A stretch of DNA of 64,000 nucleotides from Linum tenue. Lineage: Eukaryota > Streptophyta > Magnoliopsida > Malpighiales > Linaceae. Shown here piece after piece: positions 20,926-31,048 of the stretch. The stretch spans positions 66,662,200 through 66,726,199 of the forward strand of contig CAMGYJ010000005.1 in assembly GCA_946122785.1 (NCBI GenBank), given 5' to 3'. Positions within the stretch are counted from its first letter, which is position 1, and the number at the start of each line of letters is the position of its first letter. A program made the position numbers and the translations under genes. The notes beneath the pieces were generated by a model that was given only the letters and a program-made list of their open reading frames with translations, searched no databases and was not told where the DNA came from.

Positions 20926-22907
20926 ATCACTGTCGAAAGATCCCCAAGTTTCTTCTTGTTGGTGAGGAGGTCTTTCATGAACTTGGCATACTTGGGCATC
21001 TTCGACAGTGCCTCCACGAACGGCATGCTGATGTTGACCTGCTTCAACATTGCCATGAACTTGGCAAACTCTGTCTCCAGCTTGTCTTTATGAAGTCGAG
21101 TGGGGAAGGGCAGCTGGGGTGTATGCTCCTTAACCACAGGTTGTGGCTTGGGAGCAGGTGCTTCGCTGCCTTCTCCCACTTCTGCAGTATCAGCTGGAGG
21201 TGTTGAAGCAGGTAGTGGTTCGTCTCGCCTGGGCTGGGCAGGAGCAGCAGATATGGTCTTGCCACTCCTGGTGGTGATGGCGTCCAGCTGCTCTTGAGGG
21301 TCACGAGGATTGGGAACAGTGGTGGCAGGCAGAGTCCCAGGTGCCCTGGTAGTGTTCTGGCGAGCTAAGCTCCCAATTTGATGCTGGAGATCCTGCATAA
21401 TGGCACCTTGGTTTCTCTGGCCTGCCTCCAGTGAGGCTATGTTCTGATCCATCCTCGTGAAATTCACCTGACTGGTGGTCATGAATGCCTGTAAAATATT
21501 CTTCAGATCAGCCATCTGAGTATCTGGAGCTGCGGCTGCTGGAGGCTGGGCATACTGGCGCTGGGGCTGCTGGAATGGCTGCCCCTGCCTAGGCTGGTAG
21601 GGCTGCTGCTGTGGTGGTGGCCCCTGCCTAACCTGGAAGGGTTGCCTCTGCTGAAAACCACCTGCTGGTGCTGGGAAACCAGGTGGTTTGTTGGTGTTGC
21701 TTCTCCAGGAAAAGTTAGGATGCTGGCGCCATCCCTCATTGTAGGTATTGCTGTACGGGTCCAGGCGCCGAGCATTGGCGATGAAGTCCACCTGCTCTTG
21801 GGGAGTAGAGGACTCCCTCATAGACTGACAATCCTCCACCAGGTGGTTCGGGCTCTCACACCACTGGCACTGAGCTACTGGAGGCGTAGCTACACCTCGG
21901 CCCGGAAGGAGGCTGTTGGGTTGCTTCAATGTCTGCACCAACTCAGCCACCTGCTGCTCTAACCCGGACCTGGCCTCCACAGCGTGCACACCACGGTCCT
22001 GGGAATGTCTGCCTCTGCTGCTCTGCCCCCAGGAATGATCGCGGGCAACCAAGGTACTGATCATCTGGTTCAACTCTGGTGGAGTCTTAGTGAGAATATC
22101 CCCTCCTGGGCATAGAGACTCGATCACCCTCTGGCTGTCTGGGGTGAGGGCACTGTAAAAGTTCCCCACTGTGAAAGCATCACTGAAGCCATGATGGGGA
22201 CACTGCCAGAAATATCCCATGTACCGCTCCCATGCATCACGAAGTGACTCATCTGGCTCTTGGCGGAAGTGAGTGATCTCCCGCCGAATCTCTGTGGTCT
22301 TCGATGCCGGATAGTACCTGTGCACGAACTTATCTGCCAGATCGTCCCAAGAAGTGATGGACAATGGGGGCTGGGTCTCCAACCACCTCTTAGCATTCCC
22401 CGCCAGAGAATGGGGGAAGAGGTGAAGGCGGATTGCGTCATCCGGAACACCGTTCAGCTTGAACCCGTTTGTCAGCTGCAGAAAACGGGAAAGATGTGCC
22501 CGGGCCTCCTCATCTTTCAAGCCATGGAACTGGATAGAGGATGTAATGAGTTGAATCCAGCATGGCTTGATCTCGAAGTTGTTTGCTGGAATTGGCGGAT
22601 AGAGGATGACCGGGCGGATGTCAGCAATCCGCGGAGTGTAGTAGTACTCCAAGGTGGGACCCGGTGGTGGTGGATGATGATGGACCCCAGCTGCCAGGGG
22701 ATTGGGGTCGTTCCCCAGGAACTGGTTCTCCGGAGGTGGGTTGTGATCGCCTTCCATCTCGTAGTCGTCCTCGGACTCGCTGCTCAATTGGCCGTCTCTG
22801 CGCTCTTCCGTAGCCAGTCTAGCTCGCTGTTGTCTCCTAAGTTGGCGGCTGGTGCGTTCAATCTCTGGATCCAACGGCAGTAAACCTCCCGACTGGCTAC
22901 GGGTCAT
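20926..22907 (-). CDS. Element B gag, truncated at the C-terminus
   Basis: About 660 uninterrupted codons from ATG at 22,907. The retrotransposon gag domain (AHLSRFLQLTNGF, LAGNAKRWLETQPP, LADKFVHRYYPAS) is followed by a CCHC zinc knuckle CQWCESPNHLVEDC (about residues 346-359). Next come a Gln/Pro-rich low-complexity region, a conserved PQLPFPTRLHKDKLETEFAK block, and the start of the region before protease (NKKKLGDLSTV), where element A's LTR replaces the rest. Gag forms the virus-like particle and the knuckle binds RNA. Unlike element A's gag, no frameshift is present. Confidence 0.85.
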
Positions 22908-23031
22908 GCACTATCTGCACACAATCAAGCAATGCAAACCCGTGAAGGCACAAGTGGGAAAGAAGAAACACTCAATGCGAAAATGAAAATGCTAAAGTAA
23001 CAGAAATCACTTTTCTTCAACAACCTAGCCG

Positions 23032-23049
23032 TCCCCGGCAACGGCGCCA
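23032..23049 (-). other. Primer-binding site, tRNA-Asp (element B)
   Basis: The reverse complement reads TGGCGCCGTTGCCGGGGA, identical to element A's primer site, six bases from the LTR. Confidence 0.88.
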
Positions 23050-23055
23050 AAAACT

Positions 23056-24405
23056 AGACTCACTCCTACTGTCACTCTAGAAAATGGCCAAGTGTAACCA
23101 CTTCCTAAAGCGTAGTATAGCGGGTTTGGGTTTTAATGTCAACCCGGGTCCTAGATGTGATGACTACTCAGTGAATTCGTATTATCTAGCAATGAAACTT
23201 TAGTGAAGATCTAAACTAACAAGCAAGCAAAGCAACTAAACGGTTGTTTTCAGGTTAAGAGAGGTCACCCGGATATGGTTCCCCCTAGACTGCAGTTAAG
23301 CCGGATTGTAATTACCAAGTTCAATTTCTATGATAGTTATACTGCGGAAGGTTCTCAAACAGTCTGAAGTCTCGACTAAAGGTCTTCAGACCCTCTCAAT
23401 CTGAGTCTCTAGCGGGCGACTAACCTCCACCGGAGTAAACAGATTGAGGCCCTAACGAACCAAACCTCCACTACCGAATGGAATTCGGTACAGAATAACG
23501 AATTGGCTCCTCGACTAAAGTCACCAATTCGCTACCTTCAATTAAGGATGCTCTATCAACCTAGGCAGATATTCTCATTCTAGGTTAAAGCAGAAACAAC
23601 AGGAATTTGATTAGGATTCATGCCATTCAATCATTCAAACCTCAATCGAATATAATCAAATCATAGAAACAGTACTTGGGTTCATACAATCAATCCTAAC
23701 ATACAGATCTAGGGTTTCCCACACCCAGATGAATGGGAGAACTACTCCATGGAGAAAGAAGCAAAAGCAGAATCAGATGCGGAAACCATACTGTGAAGGA
23801 TGGATTTCAGCTCCTGGACGTTGATCGGCACTCTTCCAAGCTCAAGCCAAGCTCCAATGGTGATGAAGATCAAGCTAGGGCACTTGGAGACTCTTGTTCA
23901 TCGCTTTCTCTCTCTAGGAATCGCTCTGTCTCTCTAAAACTCGAATCCCCCTCTTTTGGCTGAAAATCTGCCTAAAAAACCAGAATTTCCCAACTCACAC
24001 GGGCAGGCCACACGGCCGTGTGGCTCACCACTTTGCCCGTGCGAGTCGAAACGCAGCGTACCATTAAGTCGATCTTCAGCCATCTCACACGGCCAGGGTT
24101 GCACGGCCGTGTGAATTTCCTGGGATGCCCGTACTTGGCCTCGGCAAAAATCACACGGCCACAAGTGCAACTTGCACGGCCGTTTGATACCCAGGGTTGC
24201 CCGTGCGGCTTCCTTAGAACCTCGCCATGCGTCCGATCTTCGTCCAATCGACCCCAAACTCGCTCCCAAGCCTCCATTCACGTACTAGGACCTGAAATAT
24301 CACAAACAAGCACAACCTAGCGTGAAATCGGCCTAAAAAACAAGAATCAACACCTCAAACGGTGTAAGAATAGGGGTAAAAACATGTGTAAATAACGGTC
24401 TATCA
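23056..24405 (-). repeat. Element B 5' LTR
   Basis: About 1350 bp on the minus strand from TGATAGACCGTTATT. The primer-side end aligns to element A's, so I place it at 23,056. The LTR shares with A the phrases CACGCTAGGTTGTGCTTG and GGTCCTAGTACGTGAATG, then diverges. The outer flank GTAAC cannot be paired because the other end is missing. Confidence 0.8.
23996..24206. repeat. Palindromic module array in element B's LTR (3 modules)
   Basis: Module 1: CACACGGGC at 23,996, the perfect 16-bp palindrome CCACACGGCCGTGTGG at 24,008-24,023, and GCCCGTGC at 24,035. Module 2: CACACGGCC near 24,086, core CACGGCCGTG at 24,102, GCCCGTAC at 24,127. Module 3: CACACGGCC at 24,152, GCACGGCCGT at 24,174 (right arm decayed), GCCCGTGC at 24,199. 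The order is the same as in element A, but the arms are CACAC/GTGTG rather than GCAC/GTGC. Confidence 0.85.
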
Positions 24406-24560
24406 GTAACTCATAACCACCCAATCAATAAGACATCTCTGAGAGCTTTGGCTCTCCGTAGACTAGTCTCATTCACATCAAACGGGGAAACCACGTAAAT
24501 CTTGTGTCGTGTTCTCTTGTATCGTTATTGTTTTCTACCGTTATTGACTTATTTTTAGAT
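24406..24560 (+). repeat. Fragment of a copia LTR 3' end
   Basis: Contains CCACGTAAATC followed by TTGTGTCGTGTTCTC, matching the 3' part of the solo copia LTR at 29,275 and related to the LTRs at 38,339 and 40,625. Only the end of an LTR is present, next to element B. Confidence 0.5.
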
Positions 24561-25996
24561 ATAATGCAAGAAAGATATGTGATTAGTATAATTAGGTTTA
24601 TAGATTTGATGAGAAATCACGCCTATGTATCTTTCACCACCAAAACTAGAAACTATGCGTGTTTAACTTGAATGCCCATGCTACCTATGAAATCATGTGT
24701 TTGTATGATTTGGAATATGGACTTAGGTAGTTTATTGGAGGGATCCAAATGAGTTGCACCTCTCCTTAGTTAAACCACACTTCAAGAGGTTTATTAATGA
24801 AATATTAATTACAAGATGTCTATTTCAAATTTTCCGTCGATAAAATGTTAACCTATTGGAACGTGCATGTTCTTTGTTCTAACGAATCGAAGATTTCCAC
24901 GATTATTTCCAAGGTTTGCAGAATTGTTAGAAAGGGGATTTGTTTGTTGACCAAAATGATACCCTCGTCCGATTCTAAGTTTTCGTAGTCAGATCCTTGA
25001 CCTTGACTCACAAATGTGCTTCTCGATTGGTACCCAAACCACTATATCCGAGTGTCACATAAATTATCCTCGTAATAAAAGCAATAAAACAAACAAGAAG
25101 ATTGACGGTCTTCATTCAACCGTAAGAGTATAATAGCTCTTCATATTGATCGAGATAAGTTAATAGATTTTCTCATTTCAAATCGGACGCATATCCAAAA
25201 TCCGAAAATGCTATACGCCTTGTTATCATTTAGCTGAAAACTCAGATATTGTGGATATCCATATCCCTTTCTTAATTCAATTTTCCTCCCAACTGTAAAG
25301 ACCAAGGAAAAGATTTTTGAATCTCCATCGAAATTACAAATTCAAAAAGGGATCATCATGATAGTATGCGTTGATTAATTGGAAACTTTGTATCGTGCAC
25401 TACTACCTTTTCCTTTCCACTAATTCAAAATTCATCGTCACCGTAATTATCCTCATAAATCCAGTTTCTGATCATGTCTATGTGGTGCAGATCTTCTTCT
25501 TTAATTTGCATGCTTCACAGCTTGTTGGTGAATCAGGTAGTGCTCTGGGTTATCATTAGACTTCCAAAAGAAATTTTGGACACACATGGGAGAAATCTAT
25601 TTTCCCTCCATAACTCTCGTGTAGTTGGAATAAGTGGATTTTTCCAAAGAAAGAAGTGGATTTTTTTGGACGTTAATGGGAAATTGTGATGTTGAAATGA
25701 TGATATTATTGGGATTGTATAATATGCCTTCCACTTCTTATTAATTATACTTTGCGGGAGTTCAAAAACTTTGATATCAATGGAGAACCAGCCAATGAAA
25801 AGGGCCCTTTTTTGAAGAAAATTGTTTATACGCAAATGAAATCCTATAGAGTAGCACTAGTTTATGCTTTGACTTAGAGCATGCATAGCAAGAAAGGGCG
25901 ACCCAGAACAGGCAACTGTGTAAACCAAGCCAATCACAAAAATGGAAACTTTAGATTAAGGATTTGAATCCAACTTCAAGAAAGATTGACTTTACT
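24561..25996. other. Intergenic; nothing recognised
   Basis: AT-rich DNA without coding similarity, terminal repeats or clear tandem structure. Short open frames around 25,370-25,835 lack codon structure and homology. Confidence 0.4.
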
Positions 25997-26408
25997 AGGG
26001 GGTGTAAATGAGTGGAGTGGAGGTGGCCCGATTCGAATTCGTTTATTGAAATCTTGGCTCATATTTGAATCGAGCTCGGCTTATTAATGTGTTAGTATGA
26101 TTGTAATTGAATATCTATCAATAATTCGGTTTATTGGGACCAACTAGTTCTTGACATGGTATCAGAGCCTTCTAAGGTCGAGAGATCTTCTATCCTATGA
26201 CTCTCATTTGTTCTGTTAATCACATGATATCCGAACCTGTACAAACTTCAACCCTATATATGGTGTCTTTCGTTTGAGCGAGTGTGTTAGTAAGTGATAT
26301 ATGATTCAACTGAACCTCACCCAAAAACGTAACTCAAGTTATTGACACCAACTGGTTCTTGATATAATGAGCTCACGAGTTCAACTCACCAGTTAGTTTA
26401 CAAACTCG
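25997..26408 (+). repeat. hAT-like element end plus a dispersed repeat carrying a copia-type primer motif
   Basis: TAGGGGGTGTAAATGAGTGG at 25,997 looks like one end of a common plant hAT-like non-autonomous family (my recollection of the family, not proven). TTCTTGACATGGTATCAGAGCC, in two parts around 26,151-26,169, contains TGGTATCAGAGC, the initiator-tRNA-Met primer motif. It belongs to the dispersed repeat also seen near 27,400 and 30,540. No coding capacity. Confidence 0.35.
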
Positions 26409-26624
26409 ACATCATTTATTTAGTTTATAAGTTTCTAATCGAACTGGCTTGCTAGTCACCATATCGAGCAAGCTCATGAGACATCATTTATTTAGTTTAT
26501 AAGTTTCTAATCGAACTGACTTGCCAGTCACCATATCGAGCAAGCTCATGAGACAACATTTATTTAGTTTATAAGTTTCTAATCGAACTGGCTTGCCAAT
26601 CACCATATCGAGCAAGGTCATGAG
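26409..26624. repeat. 72-bp tandem repeat, 3 copies
   Basis: Units start at 26,409, 26,481 and 26,553 (ACATCATTTATTTAG / ACATCATTTATTTAG / ACAACATTTATTTAG) and end CAAGCTCATGAG. They differ at only a few positions, so amplification is recent. The array runs into an A-rich stretch. Confidence 0.9.
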
Positions 26625-27109
26625 ATAAAAAAAAAAGTCCATATGATGTTATTCCATTTTCTTTCTTCTCATCTGCTGATGGTAGCCCCTCTGCCATCTT
26701 TACTTTCCTTATCGCATTATATCTTTTCATGGGGAAAAAAGCAACCACTTTTGTTTTGCCTGTATGCAAACATCTGGCTTTGCTCCCACTATGGCTTGCA
26801 CGACTTGACCATTTGCTTACCATGCGATCATTCAGTCCTTCGTACCCCTTTCCTCCCTATATCTACTTGCAGCTCTATACTGCACCGTTTTCCTTCTACA
26901 TTGAACAAGCGACAGAGAGAACTAACACTGCATCTATAAAGTCAATGTTCCCTTTCCTATGGATGGGTATAGATGGTGAAAGTGACTAAAGAAGCATGCT
27001 GGTTTCTCTTTAAAATGTAACTGCTCAGGCATAAACTTATTTCCTCTTATGTTGCGCTTGAAAATTTTGCATTTTGAATGATGCATTATGTATTACGTAC
27101 ATGTTTTCT
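26625..27109. other. Intergenic; nothing recognised
   Basis: An A10 run near 26,627 follows the 72-bp array. Overlapping short open frames at 26,640-26,990 are unsupported. Confidence 0.35.
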
Positions 27110-27620
27110 GTCAAGAACTCATTGATCCCAATAATTAGAGTTGTTGAAAAATGTTAAATGTCATGTGTCTATCAAATGGGGGTCATCAAAATTGGGACAG
27201 AAGACTTCTTGTTCACAAAAGGTTATGAAATCATGTCAAGAAATAGTTTATATAAATCACTCGGGCTGTTTGGAGATGTTCCATTACTGACCATACACCA
27301 CTTACTACCCCCACCCACCCAAAAGAAAGCCACAATATATGGGCTTGAATTTTGCCAATGTACAGATACCATGTGCTTAACATATCATATTGGGTCATCG
27401 AGATTCGAACAGAAAACTTTCGGTCACATAAAACTCTGATACCACATGTCAAGAACCAATTGATTTTCAATAATTTGAGTTGTTTAAAAAGGTCGAATGT
27501 TATGTGTCCAACAACACATGGGGTCACTGTGATTCGAACCAAAAAACCTCACGACCACACAAAGTTCTGATATCATATTAAAACCAATTTGTCCTAATAA
27601 CTCGAGTTGTTGAAAGAAGT
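27110..27620 (-). repeat. Three partial copies of a dispersed repeat with TGGTATCAGAGC-like and GATTCGAACC-like motifs
   Basis: Copies begin near 27,112, 27,446 and 27,577 with TGTCAAGAACCAATTG-like sequence followed by AATAA-TCGAGTTGTTGAAA. On the minus strand the repeat has (A)TGGTATCAGAG, about 30 bp of T/G-rich sequence, then GGTTCGAATCAC. That layout is reminiscent both of an LTR primer site and of a tRNA-like box B. Related plus-strand copies lie near 26,150 and 30,500. Confidence 0.5.
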
Positions 27621-29269
27621 TTAATTATAATTCATATACCACTTACTAACATTTTCGTCCGATATTCATGAGAGAGAAAAAAAAAAAACTACCAGTTATT
27701 CATCTTGACATATAATATGAATCAACATTCATTCATCAATTTTATCATTAGGTGGGTGAAACAACATAATTTCAATATATGAGAAATCAAAGGAAACAAC
27801 AATGATGCCACTCTAGGCAGCAGGCAGCCACTTCGACTGTGAAAGTGAAATGTATTTCTATCACTTTATATGCTTTTATGGAAAGGTACCAAAGATTAAA
27901 GGGGCGTTGGTGATCATGGTAAACTACAGATCAATCTCTTTCCATCAATTTCCAAGCTGAAAGAAAAGGATTCCAAGCAAAACGAGAGATAGGTAGAGGG
28001 GAGAATAGAAATGTAAAGCGAATTTCCATTTGCAAAAAAGGTGCACGGTGGGTGGGGAGTGGAATTAAGTGAAACGTGACTCTCTTCTTCTACCCTTTTT
28101 CCTTTTCATCAATGGCCCTTTATTGTACATTCTGATTTAAGTAGGAAAAAAAGGTGCGATGGGATTTGAAGACACTTGGCATTGCCACTAAAACCACTTA
28201 ATTTGCCCCTACCGACAACCCACATTCTCTATGTGAGACCCGCGATCTGTTTTACCACTTCACAACTTTTTTTTTTTTTTTTTGGCTAATTATTAGATTA
28301 TATGAGAATTGATCAGATGCGAAATCTCCCGGTAAAACAATTTTAATTCTAGAATCTTAAAACTAGATCAGATTGTAAGAAAAACAGCAAATAAACCGTT
28401 CGAATTAAGATTGTTTGATCATGTGGTCCATACTATCCAAATTATGAGCCATGATATCCTCCTTGTTAGTATAGGGTCAGGGCCGTCCAACACACTCTCC
28501 AGTGGTTGTTATGGAAGAGCAGGATAGAGAGAGAGAGTAGAGGAGCTCAAGATTCTAGCACGAGCATAGAGATTGAAGGAAGTGATACTATATATTGTGA
28601 GCTGAAGTGAAGGCTGAAAAAGGGTTTGAAAGAGTCAAGTAGCGGGAATCTTTTTATTCGAATAAAAGAAACAAAAGTTGGTTGATAACTTGGTAGTTGG
28701 GATGGTATACTTTCCATTTGAACTTGTGTAAGTTGGTGATTATATGACATTTTGTTTGTGTTTGCGTTAGGAGTTGGATTACAAAGGACTATATAACATA
28801 CGTATGATTTTAGGCCAAGCTTACGTAGTAGTGCATGCATAATGATACAAATAATGGAGCAGGAGATCAGCATACACATGTTCAAGATCGGTCGAAAAAA
28901 TGCAAAACCAAGAAACAGGGAGCGAGCGAGGGCCAGAGACGACACGTGCAAATGATAGCGTTATGTCGCCAGCCGCAATGATGGATTCGCACCGCTTCTC
29001 CCACCATTAATTACTGTGTTTATATTCTTCTTTGGGATCCACTCATCAACAATCATCATCCGCTTCACTCTGTTTCTCTTGGTTTCCTTTGACCACCCCA
29101 TTTTTCAATTGAATTCCTTCCCTCACAATCATATGAACTTATACCTTTCGTAGTAGCTAGGCGGATCGTACGATATCATTGTCTGTAGTACTTCTTACCC
29201 ATTTCCCTGCTGCCTGTGCTTCCTTAATCTGCCATTTCTCCCTGCAGCTAGCCTGCTATTAGCTAGTTA
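27621..29269. other. Intergenic; no gene accepted
   Basis: Contains a T17 run at 28,267-28,283, a GACACGTGC G-box-like site near 28,940 and a GA-rich stretch at 28,525-28,545. A 134-codon minus-strand open frame (28,951-28,547) has low-complexity hydrophobic composition and no recognisable domain, so it is not called. Confidence 0.35.
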
Positions 29270-29274
29270 CGGCC
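29270..29274. repeat. Target-site duplication CGGCC, left copy
   Basis: CGGCC directly precedes the solo LTR and is repeated exactly at 29,620-29,624. Confidence 0.85.
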
Positions 29275-29619
29275 TGTTGATATGACTTGAATCGGATTAT
29301 CAGCCGCTACGACTGGTAATCGGGGGTCTCGCTGTTATTTGGGTTCGGGTTCTGGGCCTGGTCTGTAACCGTTTCCTTTGTCAGATTGGATTAGGTTTAG
29401 ACCCACATGGAGAAGTACTATAAATACTTCTCATACTCCTCTGTAATCTGTAATCTCCTCGATATAGTGAAATTGGCTCTCTCTCGCCCGTGGACGTAGC
29501 TAACACACATCGTGTTAGTGAACCACGTAAATCGTGTGTCGTGTTTTCGATTCTCGCTTTCGTATTCTTGCTTTGTCGATTCCAGCGATTTCCCGATCCG
29601 TAGCAGCGCGTTTATAACA
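29275..29619 (+). repeat. Solo LTR of a Ty1/copia element
   Basis: 345 bp from TGTTGATATGAC to GCGTTTATAACA, flanked by a perfect 5-bp TSD (CGGCC). It carries a TATA box at 29,419-29,426 (TATAAATA) and, toward the 3' end, the motif CCACGTAAATC shared with other copia LTRs here. The internal region is absent, as expected after LTR-LTR recombination. Confidence 0.88.
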
Positions 29620-29624
29620 CGGCC
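29620..29624. repeat. Target-site duplication CGGCC, right copy
   Basis: Exact match to 29,270-29,274. The joined empty site would read through AGCTAGTTACGGCCTTATAA. Confidence 0.85.
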
Positions 29625-29742
29625 TTATAAGCATACATGGGAATTAACTAACCGGTGTCTGCTTCATGCAGCTGCGCCTTCTGCAGACTGCATATCCTGT
29701 CCGATCGATACATACTAGAGGAACCTGTGAGCGTTTAATTAA

Positions 29743-30446
29743 GGTGTCGTTTGCTTGTGGGGATTTAGATGACCCAAATACAAAGCATTATGTATTTGAT
29801 AAAAAAATATATTGTTTGTTGAGGTATACAAATACGTGGGGCCCACGTATTTGGACCTATTTTTTAGCTTCAAATCCATGGACCCACGTATTTGCAAATA
29901 CCACATTTCATTTGGTATTTGGTCATGGAAGGCAAGGATTTGAGAGTTGAGACCCATGGTACAAAAATCTTTAAGGGATCGTTTGGAAGTTGAGATTCTT
30001 CAAATATGTGTATTTGATGAATACATGTATTGTAAATACAAAGATTGGAAGAATGTCTTATTTGTTTGTAGTCATTCAAAAATTTTAAAGAAAAGAAAAA
30101 ATCGCTTTATGAGCTAAAATTGGAACAAATTAAAGCCCACAATCTCAAAGGAAGAATCTCACCTTTTTGTTGAGATTTAAAATGAGTGATTGCGGGTGAT
30201 ATGAGATTTGAGGGCACACCTCAAATGCATTTATTGAATAAATTTTTGAAACAAAAAAACGATGGATTCTCTAGAATATATGAATTCAAAAAATCATTCA
30301 TCTAGAATCATAACTTCCAAACGACCCTAAATCCATGATCAAAATCAACTAAACAAACAATGTTATCTTTCAAATACAAATCCATCACAAATCCAAATGT
30401 TTTCAAAACTAAAAATCTTCATTTTTAAATCCAACAAGCAAACCCC
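29743..30446. mobile_element. Tourist-like MITE (outer), interrupted by a second MITE
   Basis: Imperfect inverted ends, GGTGTCGTTTGCTTGTGGGG (left) and GGGGTTTGCTTGTTGGATTT (right, reversed), flanked by TAA at 29,740-29,742 and 30,447-30,449. This fits PIF/Harbinger-derived Tourist elements. Without the inner insertion it is about 350 bp. It contains a near-perfect palindrome at 29,829-29,853 with 12-bp arms (CAAATACGTGGG / CCCACGTATTTG) around one G. Confidence 0.65.
29975..30327. mobile_element. Tourist-like MITE (inner)
   Basis: 353 bp with ends GGGATCGTTTGGAAGTTGAG and (reversed right end) GGGTCGTTTGGAAGTTATGA, flanked by TAA at 29,972-29,974 and 30,328-30,330. No coding capacity. It lies wholly inside the outer MITE, so it inserted later. 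Confidence 0.75.
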
Positions 30447-30494
30447 TAAGTTAAGTGACTCAGGATGTAAGGAAGTGGTTAAATATCATACATG

Positions 30495-30700
30495 GGTCTC
30501 TCCCAACAATTCGAGTTATTGAGACAAGTTGGTTTATGACATGGTATCAGAGCTGGTTTGTACATGAGTTCACGTGTTCAAGTCATCACAGCCCCAATAT
30601 TAATATTTGTCTTCTGGAAGAGCTATATTAACTACTCTAATAGTCATTTATTACTTTCAAGTTAAATCTGACGGTGGAAAATATTGAAAGACTTTTTCAG
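30495..30700 (+). repeat. Dispersed repeat with TGGTATCAGAGC motif
   Basis: Reads CAATTCGAGTTATTGAGAC, then GTTTATGACATGGTATCAGAGC (shown here as two overlapping parts), then CATGAGTTCACGTGTTCAAGTC. Same family as the repeat near 26,150 and, reversed, at 27,110-27,620. No coding sequence. Confidence 0.5.
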
Positions 30701-31048
30701 CACCTCACTCTAAGGCCTCCGGATCTTTTAAGGCACCTCACGTGAGGCATTTGATCTGTGGGCCCCAGTCTACTATGAGGCGTCTGCTCAAAGATGCCTC
30801 AGGGCATCTTGTCAAGAAAGTCTCAGACTCCTATATTAATATACTCAAACCTCTAAGTTGCGGACTCTTTTTCCCTTCTCACATTTGCCACTCGTAGTTC
30901 TCTCTCTAAACCCTTTTCTCTTTACTTTACACACCACATCTTATATATCGTACTAACTTGGACATCGGAGGGTAGATCACAAAGGAGTTCAATCAAAGTA
31001 CCCTGACTCGTTCTAACTACAACATCTCGATCGACGACCAAGTATAAC
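30701..31048 (+). repeat. Probable gypsy LTR 3' fragment
   Basis: A TATA-like CTATATTAATATA near 30,831 is followed by CT-rich leader-like DNA and ACTTGGACATCGGAGGGT at about 30,955. This phrase resembles the U5 region of many plant Tat/Retand-type gypsy LTRs. Neither an internal region nor the partner LTR is present. Confidence 0.3.

Larger units (their letters stand above)
20926..24405 (-). mobile_element. Element B: 5' half of a second Athila-like element
   Basis: Read on the minus strand: LTR (24,405-23,056), tRNA-Asp primer site, leader, then gag, which is cut at the junction with element A's LTR at 20,925/20,926. Protease, pol and the 3' LTR are missing. The LTR start TGATAGACCG and the gag start MTRSQSGGLLPLDPE show that it is a sister family of element A. 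Confidence 0.85.

Noticed and set aside
28547..28951. 134-codon minus-strand open frame
   Set aside because: No homology, no plausible promoter evidence, odd hydrophobic/Ser composition; could not be supported.
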